DNA from: Pararobbsia alpina_A
GTDB taxonomy: Bacteria; Pseudomonadota; Gammaproteobacteria; Burkholderiales; Burkholderiaceae
Reading direction: 5' to 3'
NCBI RefSeq assembly: GCF_965118125.1
Contig: NZ_OZ221287.1
Span: 2,232,001 to 2,296,000, forward strand
Length of the DNA: 64,000 bases
Of the stretch, positions 1-8,061 are shown in pieces. Both the position numbers and the translations under genes were made by a program. The notes under the pieces are model-generated. The model saw nothing but the letters and a program-made list of their open reading frames with translations, was not told the origin of the DNA and searched no databases. Positions within the stretch are counted from its first letter, which is position 1; every line of letters begins with the position of its first letter.

Positions 1-152
1 CGCATCTCGCTTGTTCGAGGAGGGGGTGTTCAAGGAATTGGTAGGAACGATTCAGCGGGCGCGTTGGTTTCGGTTACGATTACGCCGGATCTAGCGATCG
101 GACTTTCAGACCGGGCCGAGTCATAAACTTCAATCGAGAAACCATCTTGGCA

Positions 153-884
153 ATGACCGTAGATAATCCTGCTGCACGTTTGCACCAGATTCTGAAAGAA
201 GCCTTGGCGCACAACCCGGGAGAAGTATGTAGGGACGTGTGGACGAGTGTCCTCAGAGTTGAACCGGGCGACCATCCGCTGCTCACGAGGCGGCTCGCGG
301 AAGTGATGGGGCTTCCACGTGAAATCGCCGTGGGTATGACCGAACACTACCCAGACGAAACCGCGATGTTGTCGCACTGGCGCGGACAAGTAGATAGCGC
401 GTTCGTGAAGCTCCATCTGGCCGCTCAATGGAATTCCTTTTCGTCGCTCATAGACGCACATGCGATGAATTATCTGAGCAACACCGCAAAAATGCTGCAA
501 ATGGTCGTCGCATATAAACCTGCGGACAGGCCCAAGCTAGAGGAGATTCGCGAGTCGATTCATGCGCTGCTTAGCGACGTTCGAAATTCGGACCTGGATG
601 ACGCGCTGAAGCTCACTGTGACGAGGTATTTAGCAAATCTCGCAAATTCGATCGATGAGTATTTCATTACGGGAGTGATGCCGGTTCTCGATGCGGTCAA
701 TGCGGCATGCGGACGAGTTTTAACAGACCACGATTACCGGGAGTTACTAAAGGGTCAAACGACCATCGGAGAAAAGATTGTCGAGATTCTGGAAAATACG
801 GCGGTCGTTACAACGGTAGCAGCAAATCTCCATGAGCTTGCGCCTTTGCTCGAATCGGGCTGGAAATTACTCGGCGGCGCATAA
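153..884 (+). CDS. hypothetical protein (accessory region)
   Basis: I do not recognise this protein of about 243 residues. It is predicted soluble and largely helical, with no signal peptide and no membrane segment. The ATG at 153 is chosen; an in-frame TTG at 147 adds two residues and sits at a better distance from a weak GAGA, so the start is uncertain. It is followed 53 bp later by a DUF4145 gene on the same strand, so the two may be co-transcribed. The region has more A/T at third codon positions than the core genes further right, which suggests acquired DNA. No function can be assigned. Confidence 0.6.
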   Translation: MTVDNPAARLHQILKEALAHNPGEVCRDVWTSVLRVEPGDHPLLTRRLAEVMGLPREIAVGMTEHYPDETAMLSHWRGQVDSAFVKLHLAAQWNSFSSLIDAHAMNYLSNTAKMLQMVVAYKPADRPKLEEIRESIHALLSDVRNSDLDDALKLTVTRYLANLANSIDEYFITGVMPVLDAVNAACGRVLTDHDYRELLKGQTTIGEKIVEILENTAVVTTVAANLHELAPLLESGWKLLGGA

Positions 885-937
885 CACTGGGCCAGTAACC
901 AACCACAGCCGAACACCGAAACAGCAAAATACAAGTT

Positions 938-1624
938 ATGTCATATTCCTGGACGTGCCCCTATTGCAATCACGTTGCGACGATCACGGATGAGAATTTT
1001 AGCCACGGCATGCACGTGTTCAATAAGAATAATAGAATAGGCCCGCTTGGTTTGACAACGTTCGTTACGATATGCCCGAATGATAAGTGCAAAGAATTTA
1101 CTCTTCAGGCGACGCTGAGAACGGTCGAAATGAATGGTAGGTGGGAGGCCGTGGGTGCAAATATCGAATCTTGGTCTATGAGGCCTCAATCGAGCGCTAA
1201 ACCATTTCCCGATTACGTTCCTAAGCCGATCATTCAGGACTATGAGGAAGCATGTGCTATAGCAAGCCTTAGCCCGAAAGCGTCCGCCACTCTGTCGCGC
1301 CGCTGTCTGCAAGGTGTTATCCGAGATTTTTGGGGAATTCAAAAATCGAGATTAGTCGACGAAATCGAGGCGCTGAAGGAAAAGATTGATCCGACGACAT
1401 GGCAGGCTATCGATTCAGTTAGGAAAATCGGAAATATCGGCGCGCACATGGAGAGAGACATTAATTTAATCGTTGATGTCGATCAAAACGAAGCTGAATT
1501 GCTCATTAAGCTCATAGAGGTGCTGATTCAAGAATGGTATGTCCATCGCTATGAACGACAACAGCACATGGAGAAAGTGATCGCAGCGGCGACTGGTAAG
1601 GCCCAGACCAAAGCTCAAGGCTAA
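938..1624 (+). CDS. DUF4145 domain-containing protein
   Basis: The N-terminus carries a CPYCNH pair of cysteines and a second pair in CPNDKC (residues about 8-50), consistent with a small zinc-binding element. The C-terminal half has the DUF4145 pattern: SPKASATLSRRCLQGVIRD, then a helix with DEIEALK, then SVRKIGNIGAH and a final helix rich in acidic and leucine residues (about 110-205). Family members are often found as stand-alone genes or fused to restriction or nuclease domains in defence-type loci, but the biochemical role is unknown. Here it stands alone, 53 bp behind an unknown gene. Family assignment is firm; function is not. Confidence 0.75.
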   Translation: MSYSWTCPYCNHVATITDENFSHGMHVFNKNNRIGPLGLTTFVTICPNDKCKEFTLQATLRTVEMNGRWEAVGANIESWSMRPQSSAKPFPDYVPKPIIQDYEEACAIASLSPKASATLSRRCLQGVIRDFWGIQKSRLVDEIEALKEKIDPTTWQAIDSVRKIGNIGAHMERDINLIVDVDQNEAELLIKLIEVLIQEWYVHRYERQQHMEKVIAAATGKAQTKAQG

Positions 1625-1945
1625 ACGAATTGCGCGCACTCAAGATGCAGGCTGTACTCGCTTGATCGCGTCGCCGCACGCAGGTCGCCCTGATGTTGCA
1701 ATGTGCGTTGTACGTAATCGTTGAGGTCGTGATGCACTCGGTCTCCCTATGAACAGCAGGTACTGTGCGCCGCGACAATGGCTGTACCCTGATTGAGCAA
1801 TCCTCGCATTAAGATGGCGTTGGGAAGTTCGGATTGATCCGACGGTTGCGCCCCAGCGGACGTAGCACTCTAGTTGCTAGTTTCGGTCGTCGCAGGCAAG
1901 GTAGCGGGACAAAATTACAGAGCTAAAAACGTAAGGTCAGAAAAA
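1625..1945. other. non-coding gap in accessory region
   Basis: About 320 bases between the DUF4145 gene and the membrane protein. I see no convincing open frame, tRNA, repeat or strong promoter here. An upstream extension of the membrane-protein frame to a GTG-like codon near 1874 exists, but the ATG at 1946 with an AAGG motif about 10 bases before it is a better start. Confidence 0.4.
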
Positions 1946-2539
1946 ATGAATTTCAACAAACCACTAAAAATTTTCCTTGGGTTATTTGGAACGATTATTG
2001 TCGGTGCCATAAGCAGTGGGGTTTGGGAGAGAATTCTTTCTCCATTTCTTAGTTTTTCCGCTGCAAAAATAACGGGATTCTTATCATTCATTTCTCAGTC
2101 TTACTCGGATTCAATTTATTTAACAGCCGCGAACCTATATGCGGCCCCATCAGGCGGCATGGTCATAAATTTTATAATGGGGCTATCGTCGGGATTTTTG
2201 CTCTGGGTCTCCCTGCGTGCGCAGCGAAATAGTATTGTGACCGACGGATTTTTCGAGGCGATGCAGCGGTTTTTTTCTAGCTGGCTTTCGGTCTGTTATT
2301 GGGGTATTTTGTTTGTTTTTTGCATATTCATGGCGGCACGCGGAACAACCATTGCTGATATTCGAATTTACTCCGAAAAACATATGGAAATGATACGTCC
2401 TTATATCGGCGAGCCTGCCTATCTAAAACTCCGATCCGATTATATGAGAATAAAAACAGAAAATGATTTTGATTTATTTCTCACAGAATTAGATGGCTAC
2501 TATAAGAAAAGCGGTATACTACTTGATTTGGCTCCTTGA
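1946..2539 (+). CDS. hypothetical membrane protein
   Basis: A protein of 197 residues starting at the ATG at 1946 (preceded by AAGG). It shows about three hydrophobic segments: residues about 8-30 (a glycine-rich FLGLFGTIIVGAI stretch), about 70-92 (FIMGLSSGFLLWVSL) and about 112-135 (WGILFVFCIFMAA). The C-terminal 60 residues are charged and look cytoplasmic. Codons are strikingly A/T-rich (AAA, ATA, TTT, AAT) compared with the rest of the window, a sign of horizontal transfer. I recognise no family. It lies between other accessory genes, so a role in a defence or mobile locus is possible but unproven. Confidence 0.55.
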   Translation: MNFNKPLKIFLGLFGTIIVGAISSGVWERILSPFLSFSAAKITGFLSFISQSYSDSIYLTAANLYAAPSGGMVINFIMGLSSGFLLWVSLRAQRNSIVTDGFFEAMQRFFSSWLSVCYWGILFVFCIFMAARGTTIADIRIYSEKHMEMIRPYIGEPAYLKLRSDYMRIKTENDFDLFLTELDGYYKKSGILLDLAP

Positions 2540-2599
2540 TTCTTGGAGGGAGGTGATTCGGCTGACATGCGACGCTATATTAAATGTGCCCCTCAAATG

Positions 2600-3031
2600 T
2601 CACCCCCACTTAATGCTTGAAGGCGCCCCATTCGCAAGATCAATCCTTGTAGGGGCTCTCGGCTTCGTCACGTCATGTTCACGTGTCGCGCGCTGCAGTT
2701 CGTTGTACAGTCGATTCAGCTGTGATGGCTTTTGATATTCGCGATTTATTTCGTCACGGTTACGTCTTTTGACTTGGTCTGCACTTTGGACTGCTCCGTG
2801 GTCAGCCACTCTAAACGCGCCCAGACCGATATTCCTGAGGCGCAAAACCGCGATTAAAGGCGCATCAACGCCCGCAACTCGAATACAGAAATCATTTTCT
2901 GGTCTGCCCATTGCGGTACGCTCCCTAGGCCGATATTGAAACGAAACTCCGTCGATTTCGATGTGATTGGCAAAGAACCGGGTGGTTATCGTAGTTGGTT
3001 TCGCAGCCACTGCGCGCAGATTTTCTTTCAC
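2600..3031 (-). CDS. hypothetical protein (possible gene)
   Basis: A 143-residue minus-strand frame beginning at a GTG codon. It has no recognisable domain; the middle (residues about 20-80) has mixed hydrophobic/polar composition like a folded protein and the C-terminus is charged and probably disordered. The same frame runs back, with one TAG at 3086-3088, into the small disrupted ORF upstream, so the two could be neighbouring genes of one operon or parts of one decayed gene. There is only a weak ribosome site (GAGA) before the GTG. Treated as a possible gene. Confidence 0.35.
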   Translation of the reverse strand: MKENLRAVAAKPTTITTRFFANHIEIDGVSFQYRPRERTAMGRPENDFCIRVAGVDAPLIAVLRLRNIGLGAFRVADHGAVQSADQVKRRNRDEINREYQKPSQLNRLYNELQRATREHDVTKPRAPTRIDLANGAPSSIKWG

Positions 3032-3085
3032 AATATCTCGAATGCTTATGCCGGTGGATAAGGTCGTAGTGTCGTAACCACGATC

Positions 3086-3297
3086 CTAGAGAATGCTAGC
3101 TACCCGGCTCGCTTGGTCCGTGGACAGTCGTTTCGACAAACGCGATGCATCGAATTTCGCCAGACCATTGTCCTTGCCAGAAGCTCCGCGATGGCTTGCC
3201 AGTTTCCCTGGGCCAAAGCAGGGTTGGCGCAAAGTAACTCGGTAAGCACTGTAGCCCAATGCTTGGACCCGTCCTCAACGAATACACTGGTCTTCAC
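3086..3297 (-). pseudogene. small ORF with apparent 1-nt frameshift
   Basis: From a GTG at 3297 the frame reads sensibly for about 40 residues (SVFVEDGSKHWATVLTELLC near the start, QAIAELL at about residue 40) and then turns into poor sequence ending at 3100. Adding one G in the GG at about 3178 restores a plausible ending, GKDNGLAKFDASRLSKRLS followed by TDQASRVASIL and a TAG at 3086-3088, for a total of about 70 residues. This suggests a recent single-base deletion or a sequencing error in a short G run. I do not recognise the family. Confidence 0.35.
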
Positions 3298-3363
3298 GGT
3301 TACGCTCGATCCAGCCGTCGCCCTGCGGCGAGGCTGCCGCGCTTCACAATCCCTTATCTCGAA

Positions 3364-5463
3364 TCACAAGTCCAGCACGATCCGCGCCGTTGCATTTTCG
3401 TCCGGTTGCGCAGGCATCGCGCAGCAAATCAGCGCTTCATTGTCGCCGACCTTGAAGTCCGTCGGCGCCGGATAACCGACGTGGCCTTCGACGATGCGCG
3501 TGCGGCACGTTCCGCATGAGCCGCCGCGGCAACCATATTCCGGCTGAAGTCCCTGAGCCTCGGCGAACTCGAGCAACGTGCCCTTGTCGGGCGTCCATTC
3601 AGCGTCTTTACCTGCCTTCGCAAAATGCACCGTGACGGGCTGCGTGGCAACCGGCAGGCTCGGAGCCTGGTCAGGCGCCGTGTCGGTTTTGCGCACCAGG
3701 CCCGATGGGCCGAATGCTTCAGCGTGGATTCTCGCGTCCGCGATATTGAGCGCGCGCAGCCCGTCGTACACCGATTGCATGAATGCGCCCGGGCCGCACA
3801 GATAGAAATCGTAGTCGTCGAACGGCAACGTCGCACGCAGCGCTGCGATATCGATGCGACCTTCGAGGTCGTAGTCCTGCCCCAGCAGCGCATCGCGTGT
3901 GTCGGACAGCAACCGGATCACATGAACCTTGCCTTGTGCGCGTGCAGCGGTTTCCGCGACTTCTCGCGCAAAGGCACGCTCTGTCTTGAGCCGAGCTGAA
4001 TGGAAAAACCATGTCGGACGGATTTTGCGTTTGCGCAGTCCCTCATAGACGATGTGCCGCAGCATCGACAGCATCGGCGTGATGCCTACACCCGCCGCGA
4101 GCAGTACGGCCGGGCGTGACTCCAACGCATCGATCGTGAATTGGCCAGCGGGCGCGCGCGCTTCAATCAGGTCGCCGACATGAACCGCGTCGTGCAGATA
4201 CGTCGACACCGCGCCCTCACGCTTGACGCTGATCCGGTATGCGTCGTCGGAAGGTGCCGTCGACAGCGTATAGGTCCGGATCACGGGCTTCGCCTCTCCC
4301 GGAAGCGTCACGCGAATCGGCAGGTGCTGACCGGCTTCATGAACGGTCAGCCCGGCACCATCGGTGGGCTCGAGATGGAACGACCGGATCACCGTGCTTT
4401 CGTCGACGATGCGCGCGACGCGAAACGGCCGCCATTCGTTCGCTTTTGCAGCGGCGTGCAGGCGCGCCTCCACCGTCTTCCAGTCGCCGGTCATCAACGC
4501 ATTGGGTGACCAGCCGTTCTCGCGGAAGGCCCAGTGCATGGGCAAGGCGCGCGGTCGATACAGCACGCGGGTCGGCTTGAATCGCCAGATCCGTTCCGCG
4601 CCCTGAAACGCAGCGATTTCCGGCGAGTCGAGGATGACTTCCGGTACGCCGGTCATCTGGACAAGGGCGCCCGTTTCGAAATCGGGGAACACCAGGCCTG
4701 CGCGCGGATTGACTCGGAAATTACCCAGCGTGTTGAAAAAGAGATTGCCCGCAAAGTCGGGAATTGTGAGCACGCCGTCGTCGCCGACGCGAACGAAACC
4801 CGACCGGCCGCCGCGGTGCGAGACATCGACTTTGCGTGTCCCGTCTGCATCGTCGAAGTACGACGCGACAAAGAACGTGTCGGCCTGGCGGACCAGTGCT
4901 TCTGCTGCGCCGTTGAGCGTGTCGGATTCAATGACCGGATCGGACGGGGCGACGGACGGCTCGCGATCCAGCGTGAAATCGCGCAGCTGGATGTACTGCG
5001 GGCAGTTGCCATAGCTCTCGCGCACGCCGACGCTGAAGCCATATGCATTGAGCCGTTTGACGACGCCGTTGAGCCGATTGCGGCGTCGCGTGGGAAGTTC
5101 GATGCCGAGCAAGGCGATCGATGCGCCGTCCGCGATACCCGTGCGCACCGGATCGCCCGGATACGGCAGCGCGGCAATGTCGAGTTCGAGTTCGTTGGGC
5201 GAGTGCATGAAGCCCGGGCGATCCGCGACCAGGGTTGCCCACACGGTATCGTCGGGCGCGACGGCGCCCATCACGATAAACGGAAGCTGCGGAAAGAACT
5301 CGCGATGCTGGTCGAGCAGGAAGCGACGCACGTTGCGGCGCCCGACGGGCTCCATGCGCTCGACGATGCCCGCGTGCGTCTGCATTTCGAGCTCGCCCGG
5401 ATGCCATGGGGAGGCGGGGCGTTGTTCGCTTTGGGTGCCCGGTGGGTCGATCACGCTGCTCAT
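3364..5463 (-). CDS. PNPOx-like / ferredoxin reductase / 2Fe-2S fusion oxidoreductase
   Basis: A 699-residue three-part flavoprotein. The N-terminal half (about 20-340) is a pyridoxamine-5'-phosphate-oxidase-like split barrel, with the segment FFVASYFDDADGTRKVDVSH. Next comes a ferredoxin-reductase module: FAD-binding RTYTLSTAPSD at about 420, and an NAD-binding part with LLAAGVGITPMLS and YLCGPGAFM. The C-terminus is a plant-type 2Fe-2S ferredoxin domain with CRGGSCGTC and a final ICC. This predicts NAD(P)H-to-FAD-to-2Fe-2S electron transfer; the substrate is unknown. The start at 5463 has an AGGAG eight bases upstream. It lies 61 bp downstream of a GST gene in the same direction, so the pair is probably an operon for redox or xenobiotic handling. 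Confidence 0.85.
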   Translation of the reverse strand: MSSVIDPPGTQSEQRPASPWHPGELEMQTHAGIVERMEPVGRRNVRRFLLDQHREFFPQLPFIVMGAVAPDDTVWATLVADRPGFMHSPNELELDIAALPYPGDPVRTGIADGASIALLGIELPTRRRNRLNGVVKRLNAYGFSVGVRESYGNCPQYIQLRDFTLDREPSVAPSDPVIESDTLNGAAEALVRQADTFFVASYFDDADGTRKVDVSHRGGRSGFVRVGDDGVLTIPDFAGNLFFNTLGNFRVNPRAGLVFPDFETGALVQMTGVPEVILDSPEIAAFQGAERIWRFKPTRVLYRPRALPMHWAFRENGWSPNALMTGDWKTVEARLHAAAKANEWRPFRVARIVDESTVIRSFHLEPTDGAGLTVHEAGQHLPIRVTLPGEAKPVIRTYTLSTAPSDDAYRISVKREGAVSTYLHDAVHVGDLIEARAPAGQFTIDALESRPAVLLAAGVGITPMLSMLRHIVYEGLRKRKIRPTWFFHSARLKTERAFAREVAETAARAQGKVHVIRLLSDTRDALLGQDYDLEGRIDIAALRATLPFDDYDFYLCGPGAFMQSVYDGLRALNIADARIHAEAFGPSGLVRKTDTAPDQAPSLPVATQPVTVHFAKAGKDAEWTPDKGTLLEFAEAQGLQPEYGCRGGSCGTCRTRIVEGHVGYPAPTDFKVGDNEALICCAMPAQPDENATARIVLDL

Positions 5464-5487
5464 TTCGCGCTCCTGAAACCTCAGTGA

Positions 5488-5517
5488 CCGCTTGCCGTCA
5501 TCGGTGCCGGCAAGCGG
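5488..5517 (-). other. hairpin between GST and oxidoreductase genes
   Basis: Inverted repeat CCGCTTGCC / GGCAAGCGG with a 12-base spacer in the 61-bp gap. There is no U tract after it on the minus strand, so it is more likely an mRNA-stabilising hairpin or partial attenuator than a full terminator. Confidence 0.4.
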
Positions 5518-5524
5518 GCGGCGC

Positions 5525-6136
5525 CTAAGCGCAGGCCGGCACCGGCGATTTGACGAACTCGACGTGGCCCGGCAAGGCTTCCACCCGGCGCAGCCACGCA
5601 TTCACATTCGCGTATGACGACAGATCGACATGCCCTTCATTGGCGCGTGCGATATAGCTGTACAGCGCCACGTCAGCGATCGTCGGATGGTCGCCGACGA
5701 GCCAGTTTTGACCGCCAAGCTCAGCTTCGATCACACCCAGCACGCGGCGCGCGCGTTCGCCGACTTCGACGGGATTGCGCGGGTCTTTGAACAACGTGAT
5801 CATCCGCGCGGCGGCGGGGCCGAACGCGATTTCTCCCGACGCGACCGACAGCCATCGCTGCACGCGCGCCGCGCCTTCCGGCGTGTCGGGCAGCCAGTCC
5901 GTGCGGCCATATTTCTTCGCAAGATAAACAAGGATAGAGGTCGAATCGGCGATCGTCAGTGCGCCGTCCACGAGCACCGGGACCTGCCCGAACGGATTGA
6001 GCTTCAGAAATTCAGCCGACTTGTGCTCGCCGGCGGCGAGGTTAACGTCGACGATTTCATGATCGACCCCCAGCAGCGACAGCATCAGTCGGGCGCGATG
6101 GCAGTGGCCGGAAAGCGGGGTGGAGTAAAGCTTCAT
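5525..6136 (-). CDS. glutathione S-transferase family protein
   Basis: A 203-residue cytosolic GST. Residues 1-77 form the thioredoxin-like domain: YSTPLSGHCHR near the N-terminus, then the cis-proline region FGQVPVLVDG and the glutathione-contacting ADSTSI. The all-helical C-terminal domain follows and includes WLVGDHPTIADVALYSYI, the usual N-capping box region. Length is typical. The enzyme would conjugate glutathione to electrophiles or reduce peroxides; the exact substrate cannot be read from sequence. It is the first gene of a probable two-gene operon with the downstream flavoprotein. A strong inverted repeat about 100 bp upstream may be its operator. Confidence 0.88.
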   Translation of the reverse strand: MKLYSTPLSGHCHRARLMLSLLGVDHEIVDVNLAAGEHKSAEFLKLNPFGQVPVLVDGALTIADSTSILVYLAKKYGRTDWLPDTPEGAARVQRWLSVASGEIAFGPAAARMITLFKDPRNPVEVGERARRVLGVIEAELGGQNWLVGDHPTIADVALYSYIARANEGHVDLSSYANVNAWLRRVEALPGHVEFVKSPVPACA

Positions 6137-6234
6137 TGTCGTTGTCCTTGTGCGGGCGCGGTTCGTGAATCGAATCCGTCTACCTGCAGTTTAAGAACAT
6201 AAGGATCGACAATGAATAGGCGTCTGGATCAAAT

Positions 6235-6259
6235 CATTATTCTTGATTCGAGAATAATG
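6235..6259. promoter_or_regulatory. dyad, possible LysR-type operator
   Basis: A perfect 9-bp inverted repeat, CATTATTCT and AGAATAATG, separated by 7 bases. It contains a T-N11-A core (T at 6243 is inside the left arm), as in LysR-type boxes. It lies about 100 bp upstream of the GST start and 45 bp after the dehydrogenase stop. There is no U tract on either strand, so a terminator is less likely. No regulator gene lies next to it in the window. Confidence 0.35.
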
Positions 6260-6303
6260 GGGCACAGCGTCCCGACGCCCTGTGTTCACTCGGATCCACG
6301 CGG

Positions 6304-7386
6304 CTACAGGAGGTCGGCGATGGCCTGACCCGCTTGTGCCGTAGAGGCCGATCCACCGAGATCGCGGGTATGCGGACCCGTACGCAGGTAGGCCGTGATC
6401 GCGGAGAGGATGGCTTCGTGCGCGTCGTGTTCAGGACCTTCACCGTTCCCGAGGAAATCGAGCATCATCGCGGCCGACCAGATCATGGCGACCGGATTGG
6501 CGATGCCCTGACCGGCGATATCGGGCGCCGAGCCGTGGACCGGCTCGAACAGCGACGGAAAACGCCGCTCCGGATTCAGATTGCCTGACGGGGCGATGCC
6601 GATCGTGCCCGTACACGCCGGCCCGAGGTCGGACAGGATGTCGCCGAACAGGTTGGACGCGACGACGACATCAAATCGCTGCGGCTGAAGCACGAAGCGC
6701 GCGCACAGGATGTCGATGTGCTGCTTGTCCCACTGGATCGACGGGTACTGCTCGGCCACCTCGGCCGCACGCTTGTCCCACCACGGCATGCTGATCGCGA
6801 TGCCGTTGCTCTTGGTGGCCACCGTCACATGCTTGCGCGGGCGGCGTTGCGCAAGGTCGAAGGCGAACTTGAGCACGCGCGTCGTGCCGTGGCGCGTGAA
6901 GATCGATTCCTGAACAACGAACTCGCGGTCGGTCCCTTCGAACATCACGCCACCCACCGACGAATATTCGCCTTCGGTGTTTTCGCGCACGATCATGAAA
7001 TCGATGTCGCGTGCGTTGTGCGGCGCGAGCGGCGAACGCACGCCTTCGAACGTGCGGGCGGGTCGCAGGTTGATGTACTGATCAAACTCGCGCCGGAATT
7101 TGAGCAACGAGCCCCATAGCGAAATATGGTCCGGCACCTTGTCCGGCCAGCCGACGGCACCGAACAGGATGGCGTCACAGCCTTCGAGCTGGGCTTTCCA
7201 GTCGTCGGGCATCATCTGCCCCGTCTTTTCGTAGTAGGCACAGTGCGCCCAATCCATGTGGCGGTATTCGAGGTCGAGGCCGAACCGGGCGCTCACGCGC
7301 TCGAGCACGCGAAGGCCTTCGGGCATGACTTCCTGCCCGATGCCGTCACCGGGGATCACTGCGATCGTATGGCGTTTGCGAGTCAT
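6304..7386 (-). CDS. tartrate dehydrogenase / D-malate dehydrogenase (decarboxylating)
   Basis: A 360-residue member of the isocitrate/isopropylmalate dehydrogenase family. The start, ATG at 7386, gives the typical N-terminus IAVIPGDGIGQEV. Further features are the substrate-binding ENTEGEYSSVGG (about 140), the metal-site segment with SNLFGDILSDLGPA (about 240) and the NAD-side FEPVHGSAPDIAGQGIANP (about 285). Similarity is to the TtuC/DmlA branch, which oxidises tartrate or D-malate with NAD and Mn2+ and can decarboxylate, rather than to LeuB, because of the LYS/HMDWAHCAYYEKTG region after the N-terminus. It appears to stand as a single gene. Confidence 0.82.
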   Translation of the reverse strand: MTRKRHTIAVIPGDGIGQEVMPEGLRVLERVSARFGLDLEYRHMDWAHCAYYEKTGQMMPDDWKAQLEGCDAILFGAVGWPDKVPDHISLWGSLLKFRREFDQYINLRPARTFEGVRSPLAPHNARDIDFMIVRENTEGEYSSVGGVMFEGTDREFVVQESIFTRHGTTRVLKFAFDLAQRRPRKHVTVATKSNGIAISMPWWDKRAAEVAEQYPSIQWDKQHIDILCARFVLQPQRFDVVVASNLFGDILSDLGPACTGTIGIAPSGNLNPERRFPSLFEPVHGSAPDIAGQGIANPVAMIWSAAMMLDFLGNGEGPEHDAHEAILSAITAYLRTGPHTRDLGGSASTAQAGQAIADLL

Positions 7387-7716
7387 CGTGGAAATGGGAA
7401 AAGGGAGGGCGCTGTCCCTGCGCATTCTAGGGTGGAACGCGGCCTGCGGTCTTCGGAGGCGGCGCGGCACGCGGCGTGCTCTACCCTCACTGAGCGCGTG
7501 GCGTACCGCGATCGTGGTCAATAATGCGCGCCGCCTGCACATATTTAGAGCCGCTGCTCGGCCTGGCGCACATCGAAAAGTCGCGCAATGTGCGTAAAAT
7601 ACGCGGCCCGGTTTCAACCTTGCTGTTTTGGGGCCTCCACGCTTACCGGGATGCGTGCGGGGGCGAAGCGGGTCCGGCGCCGTGCATGCGGCGCCCGGCA
7701 GAAGAAGGATACGAAG
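7387..7716. other. divergent intergenic region
   Basis: About 330 bases between the dehydrogenase start (minus) and the small conserved gene (plus). It must hold promoters for both. The clearest candidate is a TAAAAT at 7595-7600 for the rightward gene, without a good -35. I see no gene or repeat here. Confidence 0.35.
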
Positions 7717-7950
7717 ATGGATGCGCGGGTCAGGCGAGTGCTGGACGAAGCACTTTCGAAAATTCAGGGCACGGATGTGTCCCCGGCCGCTTTCGCGGGC
7801 AACTACGCGTTTTGCCTCGGCATTCTGATGGGTGGCTGCGCATGCGGCGGCGTATCGGAGGACGAGGCGAATGAAGAGCGCGCCAATCTGATTGCGCTCG
7901 CCGCGCTCTACGAAGTTCGGCAGAAGATCAAGCTGAGTCTGCCGAGCTGA
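7717..7950 (+). CDS. small conserved hypothetical protein
   Basis: A 77-residue protein starting at the ATG at 7717, which has AAGGA at a fair distance upstream. The centre has a short Gly/Cys-rich patch (GILMGGCACGG) followed by a charged helix with EDEANEERANLIALAALY. There is no signal peptide. GC-ending codons match the core genes, so it is probably native. I do not recognise a named family and assign no function. The next gene starts 111 bp later on the same strand. Confidence 0.6.
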   Translation: MDARVRRVLDEALSKIQGTDVSPAAFAGNYAFCLGILMGGCACGGVSEDEANEERANLIALAALYEVRQKIKLSLPS

Positions 7951-8061
7951 CCCGGATCGTTCGACCCTGGATCTTCAGTTTCAGATTGTTCCTTGACTTG
8001 ATCCCGCGGGTTCGCCGACCATCGACCGCCTGACGCCGAAGGCGGGACAAGGAGCACTCTC

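Noticed and set aside
2493..2735. Plus-strand frame of 80 residues after the membrane protein
   Set aside because: It overlaps the end of the membrane-protein gene in another frame, has no ribosome site, and crosses the opposite ORF at 2600-3031.
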